Assembly: GCA_965247125.1 (NCBI GenBank)
Contig: CBDFGO010000002.1
Location: forward strand, 372,001-436,000
DNA length: 64,000 bases
Direction of reading: 5' to 3'
Source of the DNA: CALBJU01 sp965247125
GTDB lineage: Bacteria; Bacteroidota; Rhodothermia; Rhodothermales; UBA10348
Part shown: positions 1 to 8,766 of the stretch, piece after piece
How positions within the stretch are numbered: the stretch's first letter is position 1
Layout of the letters: each line of letters opens with the position of its first letter
Program-made: the position numbers and the translations under genes
Notes under the pieces: generated by a model
Seen by the model: only the letters and a program-made list of their open reading frames with translations
Databases searched by the model: none
Told to the model about the DNA's origin: nothing

Positions 1-77
1 ATTGACAATGACGTAATCATCATCAGGATACGCCGCCTATACCTTTTTCACCCGTACACAACTTTCGGGGTTAACTC
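1..77 (-). mobile_element. IS256-family element, 5' end only (copy 1)
   Basis: The first 77 bases match, in reverse complement, the transposase-upstream end of the complete copy at 27000-28383. The outer tip is GAGTTAACCCC, read on the minus strand from 77. The transposase gene would lie to the left of the window. Sequence similarity to the full copy stops exactly at 77/78, which fixes the element boundary. Confidence 0.85.
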
Positions 78-625
78 GAGCACGACCAATAGAAGACCGG
101 TAAGTCTTTTCATTTCCTCCCCCTAATTCTCGAATTGGAACGACGAGTCTCGTGCGCTTCATGTAGCACAACCAACTCATGTCGGCGGTTTGTCAGTGGT
201 ATTCCAGACACCAATAACGGCGGAGAGGTTTACAGTATTGTCTTCGCGGAGCATCGTTCAGCTGTCACTTAGCATCACTCACCGTCCAGTTAGCAGGACG
301 TAACAGCCAAACCGATGTTGCCCTGCAACAGGTTATAAATGTGTCAAAATGACATTATTACGGGGCCAAATCACAAAAATGCGTAGATCTGCGTACTCCA
401 CCGTCTTTGGATGTCTGGTATGTAGTATCAATACACACACCAATCGTGGCTGACACGAGGTAGTTCTAACTGCATGGGGGATAACACGTAGGCCCGAAGA
501 TATTTTCTGAAATTCAGAAGCTGCAGTGCGCAATCAGATCGATTCCCGCAGCGGATCCATGGTGGCTCAAACGGAGGCAGTTTAGACGTCAAAAGTCAAG
601 CATTCGACGGCGAGCCTTATCTCCG
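78..625. other. Gene-free stretch
   Basis: No convincing coding region, RNA gene or repeat is visible between the IS256 end and the broken secreted-protein gene. The only open frame (333-533, minus) has no domain-like composition and no recognisable start context. The stretch may be decayed coding DNA. Confidence 0.5.
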
Positions 626-1009
626 TCACTGAACAGCCTGGACGTTATTGGGGCGTCTCAGCACGGATGCGAGCTGACCCACAGGTCCCTCACATAGTCC
701 CGTAAATTCGGATTCTTCGTCTCGAGACAACACGCACGCTATGTCGGCGTGACCAAGGGAGATATACGGTGACAGCTTGCCGTCCTCCATCGCCGTAGGA
801 ATTTTTATTTCATCGTCTGTCCAGGCGGCGAATGCCTGCAGAGATTCCCCGTCCAACTCAAAACTGAGTGGTAGTTCAGCCTCCGACCCATCTGGCATTT
901 AGACAAAGAGCGAAAATAAGCCCGTCATATCACTGAAATCGTCGGCTTCCTGGGCCAGAACGGCAGACGCATTCGCAGATAAAAGCAGCAGGAAGACTAT
1001 TGTTCTCAA
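626..1009 (-). pseudogene. Secreted small protein, interrupted by in-frame TAA
   Basis: Reading the minus strand from a TTG at 1009 gives a clear signal peptide (RTIVFLLLLSANASAVLAQE, cleavage after VLA). The mature part then runs DDFSDMTGLFSLFV, hits a TAA at 901-899, and continues in the same frame for 90 residues to 626. The downstream part is acidic and probably beta-rich, with two Cys. The family is not recognised. The signal peptide in frame with the rest argues that the TAA is a nonsense change in a gene of about 127 codons. The original ATG is not visible because the start abuts the truncated histidine kinase on the other strand. Function unknown. Confidence 0.55.
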
Positions 1010-1710
1010 TGCTTGCGCGTATAGAAGACGGATTTATTCGAGAAAAAAAGCTGACTGCAGACGCTGCGCACGAGATGATGAATCCGCTGAGCATCATCGC
1101 CACCGAGTCCGAAATCTCTCTTCGAAAGAAACGGGATACGACGGAGATGGAGGCTTCTCTGGAACAGATTCACGATGCGGCGACACGCCTTTCCGGCCTC
1201 CTTACAGGACTCCTGTCGCTATCTCGAATTCAGAGCGAAACCGATCATACAGGTACGACGGCAGACCTGAGTCCGTTTATCCAAGGATGGGTTAAATTGG
1301 CTACAGAATCCGGAAAATCGTTTCAGTTTGATTTGAGAGGAGGTGATTCGAAAGGAGGGATGGACCTGGAATCAGTACCCGATGATGTGGTTACGATCAT
1401 CAACGTACTGGTGGACAACGCTTTCAAGTACACGAAAGACGGCGGACTGATTCGCGTCGTGCTTGACAAGAAAGCCACCGAAATTGTAGTCGAAGTGCAC
1501 GACGACGGACTCGGAATAGCGTCTGAAGAGCTGGATCGAGTGTTCGATCGATTCTACCGTTCAAATCGCGACGAAATTATGGGCAGGTCCGGAAGCGGAC
1601 TCGGGCTTTCCATCGCCGCCGCTGCGGCTGAACGGAACGGAGGAAGCATTTCTGTCCAGAGCGATGGAGTAGGAGAGGGCACCGTGTTCACCGCAGTCAT
1701 TCCGCGCTGA
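1000..1710 (+). CDS. Sensor histidine kinase, N-terminally truncated
   Basis: Cytoplasmic catalytic half of a two-component sensor kinase. The sequence shows the end of a HAMP linker (MLARIEDGFIREKKLTADAA), an H-box AHEMMNPLS with the phospho-accepting His near residue 27, an N-box (VLVDNAFKYT), a G1 box (DDGLGIA) and a G2 box (GSGLGLSIA), so it can be autokinase-competent in principle. The sensor, transmembrane and most of the HAMP region expected upstream are absent: before 1000 the plus strand carries no coding signal, only the antisense signal peptide of the neighbouring broken gene. The listed TTG start is only the first possible one. No response regulator lies next to it. Most likely a remnant left by a rearrangement at about 1000-1009. 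Confidence 0.7.
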   Translation: MFSMLARIEDGFIREKKLTADAAHEMMNPLSIIATESEISLRKKRDTTEMEASLEQIHDAATRLSGLLTGLLSLSRIQSETDHTGTTADLSPFIQGWVKLATESGKSFQFDLRGGDSKGGMDLESVPDDVVTIINVLVDNAFKYTKDGGLIRVVLDKKATEIVVEVHDDGLGIASEELDRVFDRFYRSNRDEIMGRSGSGLGLSIAAAAAERNGGSISVQSDGVGEGTVFTAVIPR

Positions 1711-1719
1711 CTGTGTGGG

Positions 1720-2427
1720 TCAGGCAAGCATTCCAAAAACCATCGCTGCGAGCAATCCACCCAGCAGCGGACCCAGTACCGGAATCCACGAATAGGCCCA
1801 GTCGCTGTCACCCTTTCCAGCGATTGGAAGGACGGCGTGTGCGATTCGAGGTCCGAGGTCGCGGGCTGGATTGATAGCATATCCAGTGGTGCCGCCAAGC
1901 GCCAGGCCGATCACCAGAACGAGCAGGCCAACGGGTAGCGCATCGAGCGCACCGAGGCCAATATCGGGTGCTGCCATGCTGAGAACGCCAAAGACGAGTA
2001 CGAAGGTGCCGATAATCTCAGATACCAGATTCCAAAGCGAGTTTCGTATGGCTGGTCCGGTGGAAAAAACAGCCAGTTTTAGCGCCGCATCTTCTGTTTC
2101 GGCAAAATGAGGCTTGTAATGCAGCCAGACGAGGGTGGCTCCGATGAATGCGCCGATCATCTGCGCCGTGATATATCCGGGAACGAGCGCCCACGCGAAT
2201 TTTCCGGCCATGGCCAGTCCGATGGTGACGGCGGGATTGATATGTGCGCCACTTATCGATGCAACTGCAAAAACCGCGACGAAAACGCCGAGACCCCAAC
2301 CCATAGTGATGACAATCCAGCCGCTATTCTGTCCTTTGGTTTTATTCAGCAAGACGTTGGCAACGACCCCATCTCCAAGGAGAATCAAGAGGGCCGTTCC
2401 GACTATTTCAGCTAGGAAGGGTGACAT
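1720..2427 (-). CDS. glpF: Glycerol uptake facilitator (aquaglyceroporin)
   Basis: Inner-membrane MIP-family channel of 235 aa with six predicted helices. Both half-helix motifs are present: GAHINPAVT near residue 62 and GYAINPARDLGPR near residue 182. The Asp after the second NPAR is the hallmark of glycerol-conducting members rather than strict water channels. It is the last gene of the glp operon, 26 bp downstream of the phosphodiesterase gene and on the same strand, which fits uptake of glycerol for the kinase encoded upstream. It converges with the truncated histidine kinase, only 9 bp from that gene's stop. Confidence 0.93.
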   Translation of the reverse strand: MSPFLAEIVGTALLILLGDGVVANVLLNKTKGQNSGWIVITMGWGLGVFVAVFAVASISGAHINPAVTIGLAMAGKFAWALVPGYITAQMIGAFIGATLVWLHYKPHFAETEDAALKLAVFSTGPAIRNSLWNLVSEIIGTFVLVFGVLSMAAPDIGLGALDALPVGLLVLVIGLALGGTTGYAINPARDLGPRIAHAVLPIAGKGDSDWAYSWIPVLGPLLGGLLAAMVFGMLA

Positions 2428-2453
2428 TTTTCGAAAGTGAGGTTGGTGAGTCG

Positions 2454-3356
2454 TTATCGAAAGAAATTGTCCAGTAACTGGCGTCCGCGGTCCGGGTAGT
2501 CGGTGATAATTCCATCCACACCCAGATCAATCAATTCTCGCATCCGCTCTGTTTCATTGACCGTCCACGGTACGAGCAGCATTCCGGCGTCATGCACGCT
2601 TGCGACCAGCTCGGCGTCGACGTACTTGTGATTGGGGGTGTAAATATCTGGCAGGAATGAGAGCCTGGCCATGTTCACGGCGAATCCGTCTTCATTTCCG
2701 ATCAACCAACCCGTCCTGACGTCTGGATCGATGTCGTGCATTGCTTCCAGGATGCGGGCATCGAACGCCTGAATGGTAGACATGTCCAGCACGTTCTTCT
2801 CAACCAGGACATCGTAAACCATCTGCGCAAAGTCCGCAGGGGGAAGATTGTATACGCCGTCATTTTCTTTGCTGGACTTTATCTCGACGTTGAAGACCGG
2901 CGCTGGAATTCCATGCTCCACCGCGTAAGCATTCACCACATCGATGACGTCGACCAGTTTTGGCTTCGTGGCTGCCACCGCCTGCTGGTATGGGAAGCCT
3001 TCGTGACCCCGGAGGCCGCAGTCGAAACTGGATACTTCATCGTAGGTCATTTCGAAAATGTTCAGGCTTCGCTGCTCTTCCTTTGAGACGGGGCGGCCAT
3101 CCGGATGGGAGCAGATGGTGGCAGACATCCAAGCTTCGTGCGACACGATAACGGTTCCATCGGCGTCGCTGACAACGTCCAATTCCAACGTTTTGACCCC
3201 GATGTCGAGGGCCGCGAAAAACGCGGGGAGGGTGTTTTCGGGATAAAGTCCCCGTGTACCACGATGTCCCTGTAAATCTATGTCAACCATGAAGTTGGAA
3301 GGGGGGTTGGTACAGCCGACGAGCGGCAATAGAAGAAACAAAAAAAGATAGCGCAT
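2454..3356 (-). CDS. glpQ: Glycerophosphodiester phosphodiesterase, lipoprotein
   Basis: Hydrolyses glycerophosphodiesters to glycerol-3-phosphate and an alcohol; about 300 aa with a GDPD TIM-barrel. The start at 3356 is chosen because it gives a lipoprotein signal (MRYLFLFLLLPLVGC, lipobox VGC), and its ATG shares one base with the stop of glpD (TGATG). Catalytic landmarks: QGHRGTRGLYPENTLPAF (metal and phosphate ligands H, R, E, N), LELDVVSDADG and VSHE, plus GVDGIITDYPDR near the C-terminus. Lipidation predicts an outer-membrane or periplasmic location, so it may release G3P or glycerol outside the cytoplasm for GlpF, GlpK and GlpD. Confidence 0.9.
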   Translation of the reverse strand: MRYLFLFLLLPLVGCTNPPSNFMVDIDLQGHRGTRGLYPENTLPAFFAALDIGVKTLELDVVSDADGTVIVSHEAWMSATICSHPDGRPVSKEEQRSLNIFEMTYDEVSSFDCGLRGHEGFPYQQAVAATKPKLVDVIDVVNAYAVEHGIPAPVFNVEIKSSKENDGVYNLPPADFAQMVYDVLVEKNVLDMSTIQAFDARILEAMHDIDPDVRTGWLIGNEDGFAVNMARLSFLPDIYTPNHKYVDAELVASVHDAGMLLVPWTVNETERMRELIDLGVDGIITDYPDRGRQLLDNFFR

Positions 3357-4879
3357 CAGGAGAATGGATATGAAGGAATGTACTGCTGCGCCGTTTCGTT
3401 GAAACGAGCCACCTCGCGAATCTCTCGATCTTCGTCCCATCCTAACTCAGCGGCCATGATAGACGCAACTGTGGGCGCCACTGCTATTGCGGCCCGTGCG
3501 TCAAGAAATAACATTCGGGTCCTGCGCGCAAGTACGTCCTCTACCGTGCGGGCCATTTCGTATCTCACGGCCCGCAAGACATCGGCCCGTGTGTAGGATG
3601 AACTGCCGTGTAGTTTCTCGTCCATTCCAGCACTTGAGTCGATCGAACCAGTGTCATCTTGCGGCTGCGTTTCTAGCCGAAGTTCTCGCGTGACGCAGCT
3701 CTTCTTTGGGAGTCCGGCCACCCTTGCGGCCCGGTTTACAGCGTCCTCACCCATCTGACGATACGTGGTCCATTTGCCGCCTGTGATCGTGACCAGGCGC
3801 GCTTTGGATACCCGCAACGTGTGATCGCGCGAAATGGACTTCGTTTTGGACCTGTGGGCCTTTACAAGTGGGCGTAGGCCCGCGTAAATGCTCAGTACAT
3901 CTTCGCGGCGGGGAGCTTTCGCCAGATAACGCGAAGCGTGATCCAACAGATAACTGATTTCGTCCTCCCCTGCGAGAGGCTCCACATCGATTCGGTTTCG
4001 CGGTGTATCGGTCGTCCCAATCAGGATTCGGCCGTTCCAGGGGACACCAAAAATGACCCGCCCGTCATCGGTATCGGGTACCATCACCGCGGTATCGGTT
4101 GAAAGAAAGGAGGGATCCAATACCAGGTGAATACCCTGGGCGGCCTGCATCATGGGTCTGGAGTCAGGACGATCCATCTGGCGCACGCTGTCCGTGAAGA
4201 TGCCCGTCGCGTTCACAACAACCCTGGATCGAAAGGAATGTGAGGTGCCAGTTTCCTCGTCGACGGCCACCACGCCCTGGATGAAACCTCGTTCTTTGAC
4301 GAAGTCGGTCACGCGCATATAGTTCAGAGGTACACCGCCCAGGCTGGCACATGTCGAAGCCAGGCTCACGAGCAGGCGCGTATCGTCAAATTGTGCATCC
4401 CGGTACTCCACTCCGCCACGGAGATTGTCGGGATTGATTCCCGGAAGAAATGCGATGGTGTCCTCGCGGCTCAATGTGCGAGAGGGGGCGATACTGAGTT
4501 TACGGGCGAGGGCGTCATATACCCGCATTCCCGCGCCATACCACGTCTTGTGCCACCATTTGTAGCACGGAATCACGAACCGCAGTGGCTTTACCAGATC
4601 GGGAGCATTCTCGAGTAAGCGACCGCGCTCGCGAAGCGCTTTGTTCACCATCTTGATGTTCCCCTGCCGGAGATAACGCACGCCGCCATGAATCAGCTTG
4701 GTACTTCGGCCGGAAGTCCCCTTACCGAAGTCGTGCGATTCTAAAAGCAGCGTTCGATAGCTTCTAGATGCCGCATCTAACGCGGTACCGAGGCCGGTCG
4801 CGCCGCCACCGATCACTATGACGTCCCATATCTCGCTGGAGCGGGCTTCGTCGAGAAGTTGATCTCGATTAAGGCTCAT
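3356..4879 (-). CDS. glpD: Glycerol-3-phosphate dehydrogenase (FAD)
   Basis: Oxidises sn-glycerol-3-phosphate to dihydroxyacetone phosphate and feeds electrons to quinone at the inner face of the membrane. 507 aa from the MSLNRDQ start, which overlaps the glpK stop by four bases (ATGA). The N-terminal FAD-binding Rossmann motif is VIVIGGGATGLGTALDAASR, followed by GTSGRSTKLIHGGVRYL, which is typical of GlpD. Later blocks include VVNATGIFTDSVRQMD, the glycine-rich GVPWNGRILIGTTDT and TITGGKWTTYRQM. Length and motifs match the family. Second gene of the glp operon. Confidence 0.94.
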   Translation of the reverse strand: MSLNRDQLLDEARSSEIWDVIVIGGGATGLGTALDAASRSYRTLLLESHDFGKGTSGRSTKLIHGGVRYLRQGNIKMVNKALRERGRLLENAPDLVKPLRFVIPCYKWWHKTWYGAGMRVYDALARKLSIAPSRTLSREDTIAFLPGINPDNLRGGVEYRDAQFDDTRLLVSLASTCASLGGVPLNYMRVTDFVKERGFIQGVVAVDEETGTSHSFRSRVVVNATGIFTDSVRQMDRPDSRPMMQAAQGIHLVLDPSFLSTDTAVMVPDTDDGRVIFGVPWNGRILIGTTDTPRNRIDVEPLAGEDEISYLLDHASRYLAKAPRREDVLSIYAGLRPLVKAHRSKTKSISRDHTLRVSKARLVTITGGKWTTYRQMGEDAVNRAARVAGLPKKSCVTRELRLETQPQDDTGSIDSSAGMDEKLHGSSSYTRADVLRAVRYEMARTVEDVLARRTRMLFLDARAAIAVAPTVASIMAAELGWDEDREIREVARFNETAQQYIPSYPFS

Positions 4880-6366
4880 TTCGAGGCCCAACCGCCAGTC
4901 CGCTCCAGTGCCTTTTTCCAATCCTGAGCAAGGCTTTCAATCTGATCCGAGGGCATGCTCGCGGTGAACGACTGATCCACCTGCCACTGCGTGGCCAGTT
5001 CGTCCAAGCCACTCCAATATCCTACGGCAAGCCCGGCCAGGTAGGCCGCTCCGAGGGCGGTTGTTTCCAGAATCTTTGGGCGGAAGACCTCGGTATCCAG
5101 AATGTCCGCTTGGAACTGCATCAGCAGGTCATTGGCCGCCGCGCCGCCGTCGACACGGAGCTCTGAAAGTTTCAAGTCGGCGTCGCGCTCCATAGCATGG
5201 ATCACGTCAGCTACCTGGAAGGCGATACTCTCAAGCGCAGCCCTCGCGATGTGGGCTTTCGTCGAGCCGCGCGTGAGGCCAAACATTGCGCCACGGGCAT
5301 AGGGATCCCAGTGGGGAGCTCCCAGGCCGGTAAACGCGGGAACGACAACCACCCCCTCGCTGGAATCGACCTGGCGGGCAAGATCCTCGATTTCCGTCGA
5401 GTCTTTTACGAAGTTCAGGCCGTCTCGCAGCCATTGCACGACAGCGCCACCGATGAAAACACTTCCCTCAAGGGCGTATTCGGTCTTTTCACCGATTGTC
5501 CAGGCCACCGTCGTCAAAAGGTTGTTTTCGGATGGCACGGCGTCGACGCCGGTGTTCATCAGCATAAAACAGCCCGTTCCGTACGTGTTTTTAACCATTC
5601 CGGGATGCGTACATACCTGCCCGAAGAGCGCCGCCTGCTGGTCGCCCGCGATGCCGGTGATCGGGATGGAAGACCCAAAGAGGTCGGGAGAAGTCTCGGC
5701 AATCATGCCGCTGGAGAGCCCGACGGTTGGGAGCAGAGATTGAGGAACATCCAGTCTTGAACAGAGGTCCTCACTCCACTTGAGATCGTGGATATTGTAG
5801 AGGAGCGTCCGAGAAGCGTTGCTGGGGTCGGTGACGTGTTCCAGTCCGGTGGTCAGGTTCCAGACCAGCCATGAATCGACGGTGCCGAATGCCAGATGTC
5901 CCTGTTTCGCTTTTTCGCGTGCACCCTCGACGTTTTCCAGGATCCACCGTACCTTCGTGCCCGAGAAATAGGGGTCCAGAACCAGTCCAGTTGCCTGTCG
6001 AAAATGGTCTTCCTGTCCATCGGCCTTCAGTTGATCGCAGAATGCAGCGGTACGTCGATCCTGCCAGACAATGGCGTTGTAAATGGGATCGCCGGTGCGG
6101 CGATCCCATACGACCGTCGTCTCTCGCTGATTCGTGATACCGATGGCAGCGATGTCTGCCGCCGTGGCTCCTGCCTGCGCGATGGCCTCCTTTGCCGTCG
6201 CGAGCTGCGATGACCAAATTTCACGGGGATCGTGCTCGACCCAGCCGGGCTGAGGAAAAATCTGCTCGAATTCTTGTTGTGCAACGCTCACAATCGACCC
6301 GGCGTGGTCGAACAGAATGGCTCGTGAGCTGGTCGTCCCCTGATCGAGAGCAAGGATGTATTTCAC
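4876..6366 (-). CDS. glpK: Glycerol kinase
   Basis: Phosphorylates glycerol with ATP to sn-glycerol-3-phosphate in the cytoplasm. 496 aa, the usual FGGY-kinase length. Visible blocks: N-terminal phosphate-binding LALDQGTTSSRAILFD, FPQPGWVEHDP, ITNQRETTVVWDRRTG, GTKVRWILENV, and C-terminal TGLGAPHWDPYARG and LRVDGGAAANDLLMQFQADI. First gene of the glp operon. The dipeptidase gene ends only 54 bp upstream on the same strand, so a promoter in that short gap or read-through are both possible. No operator could be identified. Confidence 0.95.
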   Translation of the reverse strand: MKYILALDQGTTSSRAILFDHAGSIVSVAQQEFEQIFPQPGWVEHDPREIWSSQLATAKEAIAQAGATAADIAAIGITNQRETTVVWDRRTGDPIYNAIVWQDRRTAAFCDQLKADGQEDHFRQATGLVLDPYFSGTKVRWILENVEGAREKAKQGHLAFGTVDSWLVWNLTTGLEHVTDPSNASRTLLYNIHDLKWSEDLCSRLDVPQSLLPTVGLSSGMIAETSPDLFGSSIPITGIAGDQQAALFGQVCTHPGMVKNTYGTGCFMLMNTGVDAVPSENNLLTTVAWTIGEKTEYALEGSVFIGGAVVQWLRDGLNFVKDSTEIEDLARQVDSSEGVVVVPAFTGLGAPHWDPYARGAMFGLTRGSTKAHIARAALESIAFQVADVIHAMERDADLKLSELRVDGGAAANDLLMQFQADILDTEVFRPKILETTALGAAYLAGLAVGYWSGLDELATQWQVDQSFTASMPSDQIESLAQDWKKALERTGGWASK

Positions 6367-6420
6367 TATGGTGTCTCCGGTGCCTCCGCTGCCTCGCTTG
6401 TTACGGGCTGGCTTCGTCCT

Positions 6421-7737
6421 CTAAGAATCCTCAGCCTGAATCTCGGCAGCGATTTCCTGAACGTCGTCCAACACGCGAAGGAGGTTGCCGCTCCAAATCT
6501 TTCCGATTTCCTCTTCGGAGTATCCGCGACGTACAAGCTCCAGGGTCACATTGAAGGTTTCAGATGCGTCGTTCCAGCCGTCGATTCCACCACCACCGTC
6601 GAAGTCGGAGCTGATACCGACGTGATCGATTCCGATCAATTCGACCAGGTAGTCAATGTGGTTCACAAAGTCGGCGACGTCCACTGGCCCGGCATCGATC
6701 TCATCCATCCGAGCATCGACGGCCTCATTGACCGGCGTGATTTTTTCAAAATACTCCTGGCGTTCATCCATCGACATCGCCCGAAACGCCTGACGACCCG
6801 AAATTACTTCAACGCCCATCTCTTCAGCTATCTCGGCCCGAAGCGAACCGACCTCTTCCTGGTAGGCGCCGTTTTTCTCACTCGCGATATAACTTCTGAA
6901 TGCTACCGTTTGCACGACGCCCCCATTTTCTCTGAGAGCCATCAGTTCTTCGTCATCCAGATTTCGGCTTACGTCGTTGAGTCCGCGAGCGGCCGAGTGT
7001 GAGGCCATGACCGGAGCGCGCGACAACTCCATTGTCTGCATGTTCGAGGTCTTTGCCGGGTGAGAAAGATCGATCATGATGCCCCATTTATTCATTTCGG
7101 CGATGGCTTGTACGCCAAGGTCGCTGAGACCATCGTGCAACCAGATATCATCTCTTTCGCCGGTGTTTGAATCGGCAAACTGGCTGTGGAAGTTGTGGGA
7201 TAACGACATGTACCGACCACCCATTTCCTCAAACAGTTGAATATTCCCGATATCCAGGCCGACCGGATACGCGTTTTCGATCGCAATCATCGCCACTCGT
7301 TTTCCGTCCGCGACAATTCGCCGGACGTCGTCGGAGGTGTAGGCAATCTCGATCTGATCCGGCGCTTTTTCTTCCGCAAGCCAGTGGATGGCGTTGAATT
7401 TCGCCATCGCGTTCTCATAGGCCGCCGCATATCCCTCATCCGTCAGATCACCCTGTCCGGTGAACACTACGAGCCAGGAGACGTCTAGGCCTCCTTCGAT
7501 CATTTTCGGAATATTGACCTGATTACCCAGGTCCATCGTGTAATTACGCTCCTCAGTAAAGTTGGATACCTGAATGTCATTATGCGTATCCAGCGTGATG
7601 ACGCGCTCATGGATTCCTCGAGCGCGCTCTTCGAGATCGTCGCCGCTCGCCGAACCGTAATCGGCCTGTTCGCACGCTCCGAGAACAGCGATAGAAAGAA
7701 TAAAAAGAAGCCAGATTGGGCGGGACAGGAATTTCAT
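6421..7737 (-). CDS. Membrane dipeptidase (M19), lipoprotein
   Basis: Zinc dipeptidase of the renal-dipeptidase (M19) family, hydrolysing dipeptides, probably in the periplasm. 438 aa with a lipoprotein signal (WLLFILSIAVLGAC). Metal and active-site signatures: LDTHNDIQ (the HxD pair), MSLSHNFHSQFAD, IDLSHPA, VMASHSAARGL and the C-terminal HVGISSDFDGGGG. Length and order of motifs are those of the family. It precedes the glp operon by 54 bp but has no obvious metabolic tie to it. Confidence 0.9.
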   Translation of the reverse strand: MKFLSRPIWLLFILSIAVLGACEQADYGSASGDDLEERARGIHERVITLDTHNDIQVSNFTEERNYTMDLGNQVNIPKMIEGGLDVSWLVVFTGQGDLTDEGYAAAYENAMAKFNAIHWLAEEKAPDQIEIAYTSDDVRRIVADGKRVAMIAIENAYPVGLDIGNIQLFEEMGGRYMSLSHNFHSQFADSNTGERDDIWLHDGLSDLGVQAIAEMNKWGIMIDLSHPAKTSNMQTMELSRAPVMASHSAARGLNDVSRNLDDEELMALRENGGVVQTVAFRSYIASEKNGAYQEEVGSLRAEIAEEMGVEVISGRQAFRAMSMDERQEYFEKITPVNEAVDARMDEIDAGPVDVADFVNHIDYLVELIGIDHVGISSDFDGGGGIDGWNDASETFNVTLELVRRGYSEEEIGKIWSGNLLRVLDDVQEIAAEIQAEDS

Positions 7738-7793
7738 GGTCGAATCGAGTGCTGTGTGGGTAGAGCCAAACGGGGCGGACAGAAGCAGTTGGC

Positions 7794-7815
7794 GTCGACC
7801 GCCAAAGCGGTCGAC
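7794..7815. other. Perfect 9-bp inverted repeat
   Basis: GTCGACCGC, a four-base loop CAAA, then GCGGTCGAC. It lies between the stop of the DUF1080-like gene (7853) and the dipeptidase start (7737), both on the minus strand. There is no T-run after the stem on either strand, so it is not a textbook intrinsic terminator. It could be a factor-dependent terminator, an mRNA-stabilising hairpin or an operator for the dipeptidase gene. Confidence 0.5.
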
Positions 7816-7852
7816 ACCGGAAGACTTCGGAATTCAAATAGGACTGGGTGTT

Positions 7853-8557
7853 CTAGTTCTGCATCGAATGGAAGCCGCTGAAGTTGACTTCAACGTTGTG
7901 ACCGACGCGAACACCGTAATGACCATCAGTCGACTTGAGTTTTCCTTCGCCGACCACGTCAGATGTCGCATAGCTTCCAACAACGGTTCCGTTGATTGTG
8001 CACTCAACCTTTTCTTCGGATACTGAGATGCTTATTGCCTGTGTGACGGGGCCATGCTCGCCTTCCGCCTTGTCAACGGCATCGTTTGCTTCCTGGCTGT
8101 CGCCGTTCATCCGGAACGTCTCCGGCGAAAAACCGCGGATGATGAACTTTCCGTTGCCATACGCAACACAGTAGAGCAGACTTCTGTTTTCTGTTCCCAG
8201 ATCATTTCCGCCGATGAAGACGCCGTACGGGTGTGGGTGACCACCAAGGCTCATGTAGGCGGGTTCATGGAACGTGGCCATGACCGTATAACTGCCGCTG
8301 GCTGTGTTTTCCGAGCTCCAATAGGTGACCGATGGTCCCGTGGTAACGGAATAGTTGCCGTCTTCCATGGAAAAGCTTGCGTTGTCGGCGGACATTCCGT
8401 TTCCGGCTGCGCGTGCGTCCACGCTGCCCATCCATCCTTCTACAAAAACGCCACCTTCGTCAACAGACTGGTCGGCGTCTTGAGCGACAGCCGGATCGAT
8501 GGTCACGACCATCGCGATCACGGCGACAGCAAGTACGGACAATAACGAACGATACAT
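7853..8557 (-). CDS. Secreted DUF1080-like (concanavalin-fold) protein
   Basis: 234 aa with a Sec signal peptide (MYRSLLSVLAVAVIAMVVTI, cleavage after AVA-Q). The mature part has the alternating beta-strand pattern of the 3-keto-disaccharide hydrolase/DUF1080 laminin-G-like fold: YTVMATFHEP, HPHPYGVFIGG, LYCVAYGNGKFIIRGF, ISVSEEKVECTINGTVVGSY, GHYGVRVGHNVEVNFSGFH. No catalytic residues can be assigned, and the assignment rests on pattern only. Standalone gene with about 200 bp of non-coding DNA upstream (8558-8766) in which nothing is seen. Confidence 0.55.
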   Translation of the reverse strand: MYRSLLSVLAVAVIAMVVTIDPAVAQDADQSVDEGGVFVEGWMGSVDARAAGNGMSADNASFSMEDGNYSVTTGPSVTYWSSENTASGSYTVMATFHEPAYMSLGGHPHPYGVFIGGNDLGTENRSLLYCVAYGNGKFIIRGFSPETFRMNGDSQEANDAVDKAEGEHGPVTQAISISVSEEKVECTINGTVVGSYATSDVVGEGKLKSTDGHYGVRVGHNVEVNFSGFHSMQN

Positions 8558-8766
8558 CTTGATTCCTCTCAGTATGAATTTTCTTCAGGCACGAAGCCCG
8601 TTTCAATTTGTGTGGTGCGATCTTCCGCTTTCGCCACGAGATACTCATAGCGACAAGTCGTAGTGTTGTTTCGGAAACCGAATCTACGGCCTGCAAGCAC
8701 ATTTCGAAAGCGGGCTGAAGCTGACCGCAAATCGACCAATCAAGGCATGAGGAGGCGAATTCAGGC

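Noticed and set aside
78..625. Possible integron-like recombination sites
   Set aside because: Short complementary bits near 280-310 lack paired conserved core sites and any integrase gene.
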